Origin: Fusibacter sp. A1
GTDB lineage: Bacteria > Bacillota > Clostridia > Peptostreptococcales > Acidaminobacteraceae
Direction of reading: 5' to 3'
DNA: 50,942 nt
Assembly (NCBI RefSeq): GCF_004125825.1
Contig: NZ_QQWI01000016.1
Coordinates: 1-50,942 of the forward strand
Every line of letters begins with the position of its first letter. Within the stretch, counting starts at the first letter, position 1. The notes under the pieces were generated by a model. It had not been told where the DNA came from and ran no database searches. It saw only the letters and a list, made by a program, of their open reading frames with translations. This document shows positions 43,272 to 50,942 of the stretch, piece by piece. The position numbers and the translations under genes were made by a program.

Positions 43272-44042
43272 CTATTCTACCAATACCGCATGAATAACCA
43301 ATCGATATGTTGATTTATAAAGTGGTTCACAAGTAATCAAAGTTAAAACCCTATGAGTGTCTGTTTGATTGATAACCGATGTGTCTTCTGGAACAACAAT
43401 TTTTTTCTGATATACTTCATAAGTAAATGTTCCTTGCGAAGTGGTCAACACAATTCTATCACCTTTTTCCAACTCATCTAATCGATTGAATAGTAATCCA
43501 TAATTATAGCCCCTATGACCTGCAATAACCGAATTACCAATATGCCCTGGATATGCTGTATTTTCTAAATGTCCAGCTGAAATTGCAATATCACTAGCGC
43601 TTGTACCTTCAACAAGTGGCATATTGACATTAATGCTAGCTATAGCTATCCTTCCCAACAAACTTAAATGTCCTTCTTTGGTGATCAATGGCATTTCCGA
43701 TTCGTATTTATCTCTTTCGAGAGCTAACTCTACACTCTTCCTATCAGCAAGTGCTTGACGCTCCTTTAGTCTCTCCAATTTTTGTAACTTTATAAAATCA
43801 ACTTCCTCTTTATAAGATTTATTCTCTTTCTCCAACAGGATGATATAATCTACATCCACAGCATCCCGTTTTGAAAAAACTTCATTTAAAGAGTTGTACT
43901 CGTCTAAAAGTGGTTCATGGTTCTGTCTATCAACTGACATTGAAAGAGTTGCTTTGCTAAGAAAATCGTCTTTTTTAAGTAATAAAACAATTGAAAGCAA
44001 AACAACAGTAATTATCAGTATAACTCTAATCGCTATTTTCAT
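43272..44042 (-). CDS. Sortase
   Basis: 256 residues. There is an N-terminal membrane anchor (about 5-23), then a charged helical stretch (about 45-115, KLERLKERQALADRKSVEL) that could form a coiled coil, then the sortase beta-barrel. The catalytic residues are H176 (IAGHRGYNYG), C238 (TLITCEPL) and R247 (YRLVIHA). TLxTC followed by E-P suggests a class D-like housekeeping or accessory sortase, but the class is not certain. The likely substrate is the LPKTS protein encoded at 47724-48920. It is single, 66 bases upstream of the YfhO gene and in the same orientation. Confidence 0.9.
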   Translation of the reverse strand: MKIAIRVILIITVVLLSIVLLLKKDDFLSKATLSMSVDRQNHEPLLDEYNSLNEVFSKRDAVDVDYIILLEKENKSYKEEVDFIKLQKLERLKERQALADRKSVELALERDKYESEMPLITKEGHLSLLGRIAIASINVNMPLVEGTSASDIAISAGHLENTAYPGHIGNSVIAGHRGYNYGLLFNRLDELEKGDRIVLTTSQGTFTYEVYQKKIVVPEDTSVINQTDTHRVLTLITCEPLYKSTYRLVIHAVLVE

Positions 44043-44279
44043 GTGGGCATCCTCTCTTTTTATAATACTCTAATTATGTAACAGAGGAACTGCTTTCATG
44101 ATACCCATCCAACACCTTTCCTATTCACGTCTTGAATGGTATCCTTTACTCTAATCCATATAAAACACTCGATTATGATACATCTCACTGTAAGTTTACT
44201 ATAGATCGAAACACCAATAGTATTGCCATTGTACTTGCTGGTTCTCTTTATCTGAAATTAATTATCAGAAATCATAACA

Positions 44280-46109
44280 TTACTCAAGAGGATTATCGAT
44301 TTTCTTATATACCACTGCCATTCCACCAGAAAATACTTCAACATACCCAGCGTTTAATGCGGAATTTGATTTTTCATCAAATTTTTCAACCGGACATCTA
44401 ACATCTAAAACAAGATAATCAGTTTCAAAGTCATTTGGGTATTCATAGAGTTCTTGTACATAATATAGGTGAGGTGTGAAAAACGTCTCACTTGTAATTG
44501 AAGCATTTCTTGGTATTAATGATAAAGCCTCATCAGTTCTTACTATTTCCTGACTGAATGTATTATAAATATTTTGATAGTAAGAAAATTTGTCATTAGT
44601 AGCTGTCATTAGTAATACTAGAGATGCAAAAATTCCAATTGAGCAAATAGTCAATTGCTTTCTATACTCAAACTTACTAATGTTTTTTATAAATAGAAAG
44701 AACATGATAGCTGATACACCATATGTATATTGAAAACCTATGTCATATTGATAAACATATTTAGGCATTAAGTTGATTACTAGCATCGGTATCAAAAATA
44801 TTAAGTTGCTCCATTTAGAGCTAATGATTGGGATAAATACTAGTGGAGTCAACATATATAATGCAAATTTTAGTTTTTCCAACATAAACACTTGAGTAAT
44901 GAAAAAACCAGGATTCATTAAAATATTTTTCATTACTACAGCTAATCCCGTTTCATTTGGTAACTGATAGACACTAAATCTATCATCCATTATTCCATAA
45001 CCATAAAGACTCATTCCAGTTGTAACTAAATAAAAATATATAAACCCAATACACGTTATTATTAAACCTTGCCTAATGTTCTTATTAGCAAATAGATCAT
45101 AAAAACCAAAAAAAATGATATATAACGCAGCATCTTCCTTAACAAATAAAACCAAAAAAACCAGCAAAATCATAGACTTTTTTTTATTCTTCTCGTAAAA
45201 GTAGAGCATCCAAAGCATTAAAGCTGTAAGAAATTTATTTTCATGAAAATCATAAAAAGTTGGACTTACTATTCCTGGATAGAAAAGATAACAACCTGAA
45301 ATCAGCATTGTAATAAAGGTATTCAAGTTCTGATGTCTACACAATAAGTATAGTGGAATAACTCCTGATGTCACAAAAAATGCTTGAACAATCAGTAAAT
45401 ACTCTGGAGAACTGAATAGTAAATATCCAGGTAGAATTAAATAATAAATCGGAGAAAAATGTATCGCAAAATGCGATAAAAATACATTTCTCTCTAATGT
45501 AGTATAAGGTAACCCCGTTTGCTTCATATAGTGAAACATTTGAGTGAAAATCCCAAAATCATATGTTGAAGCATTGTACGTTTTGTATCTAAAAATCGTT
45601 GCAGTAGAAATCATGTAGAACATCACCATAAACAGCAATCCAATAATCGCACTTGTGACTTTATTGTTTACTCTTTCAAATTTATTGATATCTACATTTT
45701 GGTAATAAGAAATGATGATGACCGACATAATCCCGATCACACCAAGTGTTAGAAAAATATTCTTCTCACTGTCTACTACAGTTAACACGCCAAAACATCC
45801 AGAAACAACTACTAATCCTAAATACACAGACTCACTAATTTTTAATTTCAATTTCATATAAATAACAACTGCTAAATAAAGCATCATAGAGATTATAATA
45901 CTAAAACCGTTTAGATTAGTAACAAATGATAAATTTGAGTTTTTCTCGACTACATTTATCATACTAACTATAGAAGCAAAAATATAAGAAGAAAACAGCA
46001 TCAAGAGTAATTCTTTATAATTATATCTTCTAAATGCATCAAATTTTCTTTCAGAATGAACACTATTTTGATGTGCTTCAGCTTCTTTTGCAACTACTAT
46101 ATTCTCCAT
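44280..46109 (-). CDS. DUF2079 multi-pass membrane protein
   Basis: 609 residues with about 12 membrane helices. The segment ASTYDFGIFTQMFHYMKQ, with FLSHFAIHFSPIYYLILPGY close behind, is typical of DUF2079, a GT-C-like family of unknown function. The C-terminal 90 residues are extracytoplasmic. The gene reads clearly more AT-rich than the central metabolism genes further left, with many ATA and TTA codons, which hints at separate ancestry. Its placement beside a glycosylation operon fits a role in surface polysaccharide or glycoprotein synthesis, but this is inference. Confidence 0.85.
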   Translation of the reverse strand: MENIVVAKEAEAHQNSVHSERKFDAFRRYNYKELLLMLFSSYIFASIVSMINVVEKNSNLSFVTNLNGFSIIISMMLYLAVVIYMKLKLKISESVYLGLVVVSGCFGVLTVVDSEKNIFLTLGVIGIMSVIIISYYQNVDINKFERVNNKVTSAIIGLLFMVMFYMISTATIFRYKTYNASTYDFGIFTQMFHYMKQTGLPYTTLERNVFLSHFAIHFSPIYYLILPGYLLFSSPEYLLIVQAFFVTSGVIPLYLLCRHQNLNTFITMLISGCYLFYPGIVSPTFYDFHENKFLTALMLWMLYFYEKNKKKSMILLVFLVLFVKEDAALYIIFFGFYDLFANKNIRQGLIITCIGFIYFYLVTTGMSLYGYGIMDDRFSVYQLPNETGLAVVMKNILMNPGFFITQVFMLEKLKFALYMLTPLVFIPIISSKWSNLIFLIPMLVINLMPKYVYQYDIGFQYTYGVSAIMFFLFIKNISKFEYRKQLTICSIGIFASLVLLMTATNDKFSYYQNIYNTFSQEIVRTDEALSLIPRNASITSETFFTPHLYYVQELYEYPNDFETDYLVLDVRCPVEKFDEKSNSALNAGYVEVFSGGMAVVYKKIDNPLE

Positions 46110-46442
46110 AGTTTACCTCACTTAACATTCCCCAAATTGTTGTATTAACGCTTAAGAACTATTACTTCCTCGTTGCTTTTTAATAAATTTTCAACCTTCC
46201 TTATTATTGAATATACTCACATTTAATCAATTTAATCAAAACAGCAAAGTAAGCCGCTAGATGCTCTTTCCATCATATCCTTATTTACTGTTTTTAACAA
46301 TAGTTTCACTCACTCCACCCTGAAATAGTAATGGCTACAACCCATACCAATAAACAAAATAATAATGCTTCCATCAAGTAGCAGTTAATCTTTGAATAAT
46401 ATAATCAAATTTATCATTATTAATAAAGTCCAAATTTCAATA
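46110..46442. other. AT-rich intergenic region
   Basis: This region of 333 bases lies between the DUF2079 gene and the IS30 remnant. It must contain the promoter of the DUF2079 gene (GAGG ribosome site at its lower end). Nothing else is recognisable. Confidence 0.45.
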
Positions 46443-47518
46443 TCAAATTGAACTAATACCTAATGTAATATAATGGAAGCATTGTGCAGTAAGTAAGAAT
46501 ACTTCTCTTTCAAAAGCTTCTTGTGGTTTCATATAGCCTAGAATCCTTCTGGGCAAGGTGTTGCACCAGCTTTGAATAGCTTCAATAGTTTTCAAGGGAT
46601 AAGGATTGATGCTCCTCCCCTTAGGGATAAAACGTCTAATTAAGCCGTTATGGTGCTCATTTGTGCCACGTTCACACGAGGAATAGGGGTGTGCAAAATA
46701 GATCTCACTTTCATCGAACGAGGATAATTCTGAGAACTCAGATCCGTTATCTGCTGTTATGCTCTTGAAGGTTAGACAAAAAAGTTCACCGGCATCTTCT
46801 TTGAGCTTTTGCAAGGCACGCTGGACAGCCCAAGAACTTTTTGCAGGCAGCTTACGAATTATCTCCATACGCGTTTTTCTTTCTGTCAAAGTCAATAGAA
46901 CGCTCTCCCCTTGAGTCTTCTTGCCGATGACACAATCAATCTCCCAATGGCCAAAATCACTCCTATCGTTGATATACTCAGGACGCTCAGCTATGCTTTT
47001 CCCTAAGACCATTTTGTTTTTTCGTACGCGTCTAGGCTTGGTAGAACGTTTCGTTTTCTGTGGTAAGTCAATGTTCTTGCACTGCATTAAGCCCAAGTTG
47101 ATATAATTTATAGACTTTCTTCGTACAAACGCGTTTGCTTGTTTCATAGGTTCCCTCAAGCATCACGCGACCAAATATGGCATCCACTGAATGCTTAGCG
47201 GTCTTCAGCTTCTCTTCAACGTGTTGGATGAAATCAATACATTCTAAGTATTTATACGGTTTCGTGAGTTTAAACGGTTCTTTTCATAGATAGTTTTCCC
47301 CGCATCTGGCAGGTAAATCATGATAGTTTTACCAGCTTTCTTCTGAGGATTGTACCACGCTTAAATTCATTGCGGATAGTGTTTGATGATCGCTTGAGTT
47401 TCTTTGTAATGTAGTAAGGATAACGGTTATCGTCTATGAGAAGCTTAACTTGACCGCGTTCAAAATCATTAAGATATTTATTCTACTTTGATTCTAGTGT
47501 ATGATGTTGGTAATCCAT
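46443..47518 (-). pseudogene. IS30-family transposase, broken by a stop and frameshifts
   Basis: The intact C-terminal 239 codons (open frame 46443-47159) hold the DDE core: FGHWEIDCVIG, SITADNGSEFSELS and SCERGTNEHHNGLIRRF. The N-terminal part can be followed in other frames: MDYQHHTLESK from the ATG at 47518, a TAG at codon 12 (47483-47485), an HTH-like KKLKRSSNTIRNEFKRG, then a frame change near 47330 into IYLPDAGKTIYEKNRLNSR. Further changes near 47265 and near 47120 follow. The summed length (about 358 codons) equals a normal IS30 transposase, so this copy is inactive. Confidence 0.88.
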
Positions 47519-47611
47519 AGTTGTGCACCTATCCTGTTATATAAAGTTTTGTGGTGAAACCATTATATTACAGGTTGCTCCAGCTATGGATTTTTTATTG
47601 GTTCAATTTCA
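46443..47611 (-). mobile_element. Decayed IS30-family insertion sequence
   Basis: An element of about 1.17 kb. The ends carry a 14-base inverted repeat (AAATTGAACTAATA at 46445-46458 and its complement with one mismatch at 47596-47609). A second matching block lies inside each end (TGTAATATAATGG at 46464-46476 and its complement at 47560-47572). The size and the DDE transposase fit IS30. The target duplication is not clear. Confidence 0.8.
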
Positions 47612-47630
47612 TTTTACAACGCGGGATTAT

Positions 47631-47673
47631 TAATAAAGCCACTCAAATTGTATAAATTTGAGTGGCTTTATTA
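47631..47673. terminator. Terminator after the LPKTS protein gene
   Basis: A perfect 19-base inverted repeat (right arm AATTTGAGTGGCTTTATTA, loop GTATA) lies between the IS remnant and the stop of the wall protein. T-rich sequence is found on both sides, although without a long T run on the minus strand. Confidence 0.75.
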
Positions 47674-47723
47674 TATTTTACTTCTTAAACTATCATTTCT
47701 GATTGATACTCTTCTATTTGTTA

Positions 47724-48920
47724 TTAACGCTTATTCCATTTTCTAAATACCCAACCTAGAGCCATCAAACCAGTACCTAATCCAATATCTAAAATTGGAG
47801 CAGCTTCGCTAGTTTTTGGTAGAGCACCAAGTGGAATCTCAATATCAAGTTCAATAAGATCTTCTTCTGTTGTAGTAGTTGTAGTAGTTTCAGGAACAGT
47901 AGTAGTAACTGAACCTAATGGTGGTGTTGTTTCTGTAATAGTTATAGTTTCTTCCTCTGTAGTAGTTGTTGTTTGTGCTTGCGTAGTAGTTGTAGTCTCT
48001 TGAACCCGCTTAGTGGTTCTTTCAATGGTTGATGATATCTCTGTGACTGTTGTCTCAGGTACCGTTGTCTCTGGAACTGTTGTCTCTGGAACTGTCGTCT
48101 CTGGAACTGTTGTCTCTGGAACTGTCGTCTCTGGAACTGTCGTCTCTGGAACTGTCGTCTCTGGAACTGTCGTCTCTGGAACTGTCGTCTCTGGAACTGT
48201 TGTTTCTGGAACTGTTGTCTCTGGTACCGTTGTCTCTGGAACTGTTGTCTCTGGAACTGTTGTCTCTGGAACTGTCGTCTCTGGAACTGTTGTTTCTGGA
48301 ACTGTTGTTTCTGTGACTGTTGTTTCTGTGGCTGTTGTTTCTGTGGCTGTTGTTTCTGTAACTGTTGTTTCTGTGATTGTTGTTTCTGTGACTGTTGTTT
48401 CAATTATCTTTGTGTAGAATGTAATGTGAGATATAGCAGGTCTATTTACATTATCATCTCCTACAAAAGGTATTTTAGGATTAGTTACTGTACCACTGGT
48501 TAATGGAAAATCCATAGTCTCAAATTCAGCAGTGAATTTGATATCATTATCTTTATCATAAAGATACACTGGATCATCAAATAATTTGGGATCAGTATAT
48601 ACAATGCTTCCATCTCCACCCTTTACCACAATTGCATAAATAGGCTTAGTTGATGTCCATGTAAATGAAGTCCCATTAAAGCTTGAAAGTGTTACAGGAC
48701 CTTTTGTTCCTGTCTCAAAAGCATTAAATTTCGCAACTTCAACATACGGCGAGCCTAGTATATAATCTCCACCATTATTAAGACCTGATGATTTAGATTG
48801 GCCGGCGTTAAAACCTTCAGACTCCGTTGCTGCAAATGAGCCTATCGTCGTATACAAAATTAACAACAATACTAGAGCCATTGATTGAATAGCTCTTTCG
48901 ATATTTCTTTTGCCTCTCAT
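47724..48920 (-). CDS. LPKTS cell-wall-anchored protein with VPETT repeats
   Basis: About 398 residues. A signal peptide (hydrophobic SMALVLLLILYTTIGSFA, cleavage before ATES) is followed by a globular region of about 130 residues (GGDYILGSPYVEVAKFNAFE to HITFYTKII). A long threonine-rich stalk comes next, with pentapeptides VTETT/ATETT and then about 17 VPETT units, plus a less regular TTTTE segment. The C-terminus carries the sorting signal LPKTS (about residue 367), a hydrophobic stretch and the tail RKWNKR. The stalk would span the wall and may be O-glycosylated. The ATG at 48920 has GAGAGGAG seven bases upstream; an ATG 13 codons earlier is less likely. Confidence 0.9.
   Translation of the reverse strand: MRGKRNIERAIQSMALVLLLILYTTIGSFAATESEGFNAGQSKSSGLNNGGDYILGSPYVEVAKFNAFETGTKGPVTLSSFNGTSFTWTSTKPIYAIVVKGGDGSIVYTDPKLFDDPVYLYDKDNDIKFTAEFETMDFPLTSGTVTNPKIPFVGDDNVNRPAISHITFYTKIIETTVTETTITETTVTETTATETTATETTVTETTVPETTVPETTVPETTVPETTVPETTVPETTVPETTVPETTVPETTVPETTVPETTVPETTVPETTVPETTVPETTVPETTVPETTVTEISSTIERTTKRVQETTTTTQAQTTTTTEEETITITETTPPLGSVTTTVPETTTTTTTEEDLIELDIEIPLGALPKTSEAAPILDIGLGTGLMALGWVFRKWNKR
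48046..48390. repeat. 15-base tandem repeat encoding VPETT and variants
   Basis: From 48061 to 48300 the sequence is 16 consecutive 15-base units (ACTGTYGTCTCTGGA type) with almost only silent C/T changes. Diverged units encoding TVTETT/ATETT continue to about 48390. Because 15 is a multiple of 3, length changes keep the reading frame. Confidence 0.95.
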
Positions 48921-49484
48921 ACGGATACTCCTCTCTAATCCGTTTGAATTTTGATTCAACTAAATTTAACTAGCTTTATCACAAAACAAATGGAATTCTG
49001 TAAGAATGTACTTAATTTCAAACATTATAAATATATAAAATAGATCAATAGTAGAGCTTAGCACATTAGTATTATGAAATTAAGAATACTCTTTCTGCAA
49101 TTGCAACATACGTCAACTCATGATTAAACTATTTAAATTTTGTCATCAATGAAACAATGTATGTCTCTGATTCGTAAAACAAAAATTACTGTTATAACCT
49201 TTCAAGTATATTCTCTATCATCACCTCCATCGATAGAAGCATCTTGCCGTTATATTTTTTTTATAAGCTATTTCCTTATTATTTGTACCCTTATTGTAGT
49301 GAAATAATCATAAATATTACGACATTGAAATTCATTATCGCCATAATGTGATATTGATATCTTTCAAACTGAATTGATGCTTCTAATAAGTAGTTGTCTT
49401 AAATTATTATACGAATCAAATATTAAAATTCAGGGGTAATATCATTTTTTTATATTTTTTTCTCGTGGGGGCTGAAAGTCAATT
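48921..49484. other. AT-rich intergenic region upstream of the LPKTS gene
   Basis: About 560 bases without a supported gene. It must hold the promoter of the wall protein on the minus strand. A ribosome-site-like GGAGGTGATG on the minus strand near 49227 leads only into a nine-codon frame. No known RNA family was recognised. Confidence 0.5.
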
Positions 49485-49791
49485 GTAACTACGAACGTAC
49501 TTTGTTCGTAGCTGCGGAAGTGAATTCTTTTCATTCACGTGCAGGGTTCACGGAGTCCGACCGAAGATAAGGTATCTTAAGAGTTTCACAGAGGTTTGTG
49601 GAATGTAGAAGGCAGAATGCGGAAACTCTTGAAGCTACGCTTCGCGAGAGCACCCCACGCGCAAGGGATTCCACATTCCACATACTACATTCCACATACT
49701 ACATTCCACATACTACATTCCACAAACCTCTCTGTTCTCTTTTACAAAAAAAGAAAAAACACACCAGTAAACTGATGTCTTTTCTTAAATA
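49485..49791. repeat. Long repeat unit A of the rrn-distal array
   Basis: About 307 bases, related over most of its length to unit B (49792-50093). It contains hairpins CTACGAAC/GTTCGTAG and GTGAA/TTCAC, a CTCTTGAAGC-type hairpin, and an 18-base inverted repeat (GAGGTTTGTGGAATGTAG at about 49591-49608, complement at about 49711-49728). It also has 3.5 copies of the 14-mer TTCCACATACTACA (49676-49724) and ends in the ACACACCAGT/ACTGATGT hairpin. Confidence 0.8.
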
Positions 49792-50093
49792 GGCAACGTT
49801 CTATCCTTGCGAGTGTTCTTTACTCGTAACCGGTGTAAGTGAATACTTTTTATTCACGGGCAGGGTTCACGGAGCCCGACCCCAGATAAGGTCTCTTGAG
49901 AGATTCACCGAGTTTTGTGGAATGTGGAAAGTAGAATGCGGAAACTCTTGAAGCTACGCTTCGTGAGAGCTCCCCACGCGCGGAACGCGCAAGGGCTTCT
50001 TCATTCCACATTCCACATTCCGCAAATCGCTCTTATCTCTTCTATCAAAATAGAAAAAACACACTAGTAAACTGATGTGTCATTTCTTAAATA
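49792..50093. repeat. Long repeat unit B with a 5S 3' tip
   Basis: A 302-base unit starting with GGCAACGTTCTATCC, the complement of the 5S rRNA 3' end. It is followed by the same order of hairpins as unit A with changed stem sequences (TTGCGAGT, GTGAAT/ATTCAC), the GTGGAATGTGGAA and TTCCACATTCCAC arms, and the terminator-like hairpin near 50056-50085. Confidence 0.82.
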
Positions 50094-50586
50094 GGCAACG
50101 TTCTATCCTTGCGAGTGTAGTTTACTCGCAACCAGCGTAAGTGAGCTGTTTTTGCTCACGGGCTGGCCACTGGGAACAAAGGATCGTTGCTGTCCAATAA
50201 ATCATTCTGTACATACGAAAAAACACACCAGTTATAAACTGATGTGTCTTTCTAAATAGGCAACGTTCTATCCTTGCGAGTGTAGTTTACTCGCAACCAG
50301 CGAAAGTGAGCTGTTTTTGCTCACGGGCTGGCCACTGGGAACAAAAGATCGTTGCTGTCCAATAAATCATTCTGTACATACGAAAAAACACACCAGTTAT
50401 AAACTGATGTGTCTTTCTAAATAGGCAACGTTCTATCCTTGCGAGTGTAGTTTACTCGCAACCAGCGAAAGTGAGCTGTTTTTGCTCACGGGCTGGCCAC
50501 TGGGAACAAAAGATCGTTGCTGTCCAATAAATCATTCTGTACATACGAAAAAACACACCAGTTATAAACTGATGTGTCTTTCTAAA

Positions 50587-50588
<2 letters not shown>
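50094..50588. repeat. Three tandem 165-base units, each with a 5S 3' tip and terminator
   Basis: Units begin at 50094, 50259 and 50424, exactly 165 bases apart; the next copy of the tip, at 50589, is the real 5S gene. The second and third units look identical, and the first differs at two bases that I can see. Read on the minus strand, each unit is a terminator hairpin, about 55 bases of linker, hairpin GTGAGC/GCTCAC, hairpin TTGCGAGT/ACTCGCAA, and GGATAGAACGTTGCC. Confidence 0.93.
50552..50580 (-). terminator. Intrinsic terminator of the rRNA operon (first of the series)
   Basis: On the minus strand the stem ACACATCAGTT/AACTGGTGTGT (one G-T pair) is followed by six T, just beyond the 5S gene. 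Near-identical copies occur at about 50387-50415 and 50222-50250, with variants at about 50056-50085 and 49756-49783. Confidence 0.9.
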
Positions 50589-50700
<112 letters not shown>

Positions 50701-50848
50701 ATATTCTGATCTGCTTGTAGAGTTTCTTTCAGAAACTTTCTCCTATTCCTCCTCGTTGAACAAACCACGTTCAACTGGCCGGAAAGGCGCTATGCAGACA
50801 ATTACCTGCATAGTACTTTGCAAAATCAAAACTTCATATAATCACATT
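50701..50848 (-). other. 23S-5S spacer
   Basis: A spacer of about 148 bases with no tRNA. Several short hairpins are visible (CTATGCAG/CTGCATAG at about 50790-50814, GTTGAAC/GTTCAAC at about 50755-50775, GTTTCT/AGAAAC at about 50720-50735) and may guide rRNA processing. Confidence 0.7.
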
Positions 50849-50942
50849 TTGGGTCAAGACCTCGACCTATTAGTATCTGTCAGCTGAACACATTGCTGCG
50901 CTTACACCTCAGACCTATCAACCTTGTGGTCTACAAGGGGTC
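50849..50942 (-). rRNA. 23S ribosomal RNA, 3' end (cut by window edge)
   Basis: The minus strand ends with the typical 23S tail: UGAUAGGUCUGAGGUGUAAG-like sequence, ACAUUGUUCAGCUGA-like bases in reverse reading, and the terminal ACUAAUAGGUCGAGGUCUUGACC, which closely matches Bacillota 23S 3' ends. The exact last base is uncertain by a few positions. The gene continues beyond the window. Confidence 0.93.

Noticed and set aside
48013..48417. Long open frames on the plus strand and in a second minus frame across the VPETT repeat (SGTVV, SLELS and QRRQF repeats)
   Set aside because: They are only translations of the same 15-base repeat in other frames; a 15-base unit without stops leaves several frames open. 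No ribosome site or start context supports them.
49598..49792. 64-codon plus-strand open frame rich in H, S and T
   Set aside because: It is composed of the 14-base microrepeat and inverted arms of unit A; no ribosome site, no similarity.
50701..50848. tRNA gene in the 23S-5S spacer
   Set aside because: Short hairpins are present, but there is no cloverleaf, no T-loop GTTC-x-A block and no CCA-type acceptor.

Overview
The window looks like chromosomal DNA of a low-to-mid GC member of the Bacillota, most likely an anaerobic Clostridia (Fusibacter/Acidaminobacter-like is a guess from gene content only). Supporting signs are AddAB in place of RecBCD, the two-subunit GlgC/GlgD ADP-glucose pyrophosphorylase, a CD3324-type small regulator, AGGAGG ribosome binding sites with some GTG and TTG starts, a sortase with an LPKTS substrate, and tandem GEMM-I (cyclic di-GMP) riboswitches. 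Most genes lie on the minus strand. The right end runs into an rRNA operon on the minus strand (5S complete, 23S cut by the window edge).

Layout. 1-78: the last 25 codons of a plus-strand gene. 0.1-8.3 kb: minus-strand operon TIGR01906 membrane protein - addB - addA - cysQ. 8.4-10.9 kb: a MotA/ExbB-like and MotB/OmpA-like pair followed by a Bcp peroxiredoxin. 11.1-11.7 kb: pgsA on plus, converging on the glycogen operon. 11.7-21.6 kb: glgB-glgC-glgD-glgA-glgP-pulA, all of glycogen synthesis and breakdown in one transcription unit. 22.1-24.7 kb: a small HTH protein, an unknown membrane protein and a split threonine/serine exporter. 24.8-31.3 kb: M3 oligoendopeptidase, a 2Fe-2S ferredoxin, ppk1-ppx, and a radical-SAM/TIGR03915 pair (to 32.6 kb). 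32.7-34.4 kb: a degenerate metallophosphoesterase with an unknown partner. 34.4-36.8 kb: pepT and a DHH phosphoesterase.

36.9-49 kb is a cell-surface region that reads visibly more AT-rich, especially from about 43 kb. It holds two paralogous secreted transglutaminase-like proteins, the distal one behind three consecutive GEMM-I riboswitches. It also holds a YfhO-GtrA-GT2 operon that matches the three-component (CsbB/GtcA/YfhO-like) extracytoplasmic glycosylation pathway, a sortase, a DUF2079 membrane protein, a decayed IS30 element, and an LPKTS wall-anchored protein with a long VPETT repeat. Together these suggest c-di-GMP-responsive remodelling of the cell surface.

49.5-50.6 kb is a non-coding tandem array downstream of the 5S gene. 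Four extra copies of the 5S 3' tip, each followed by an intrinsic-terminator hairpin, are embedded in 165-bp and about 302-bp units with hairpins whose stems change in a compensatory way. This array and the triple riboswitch are the most unusual features of the window.
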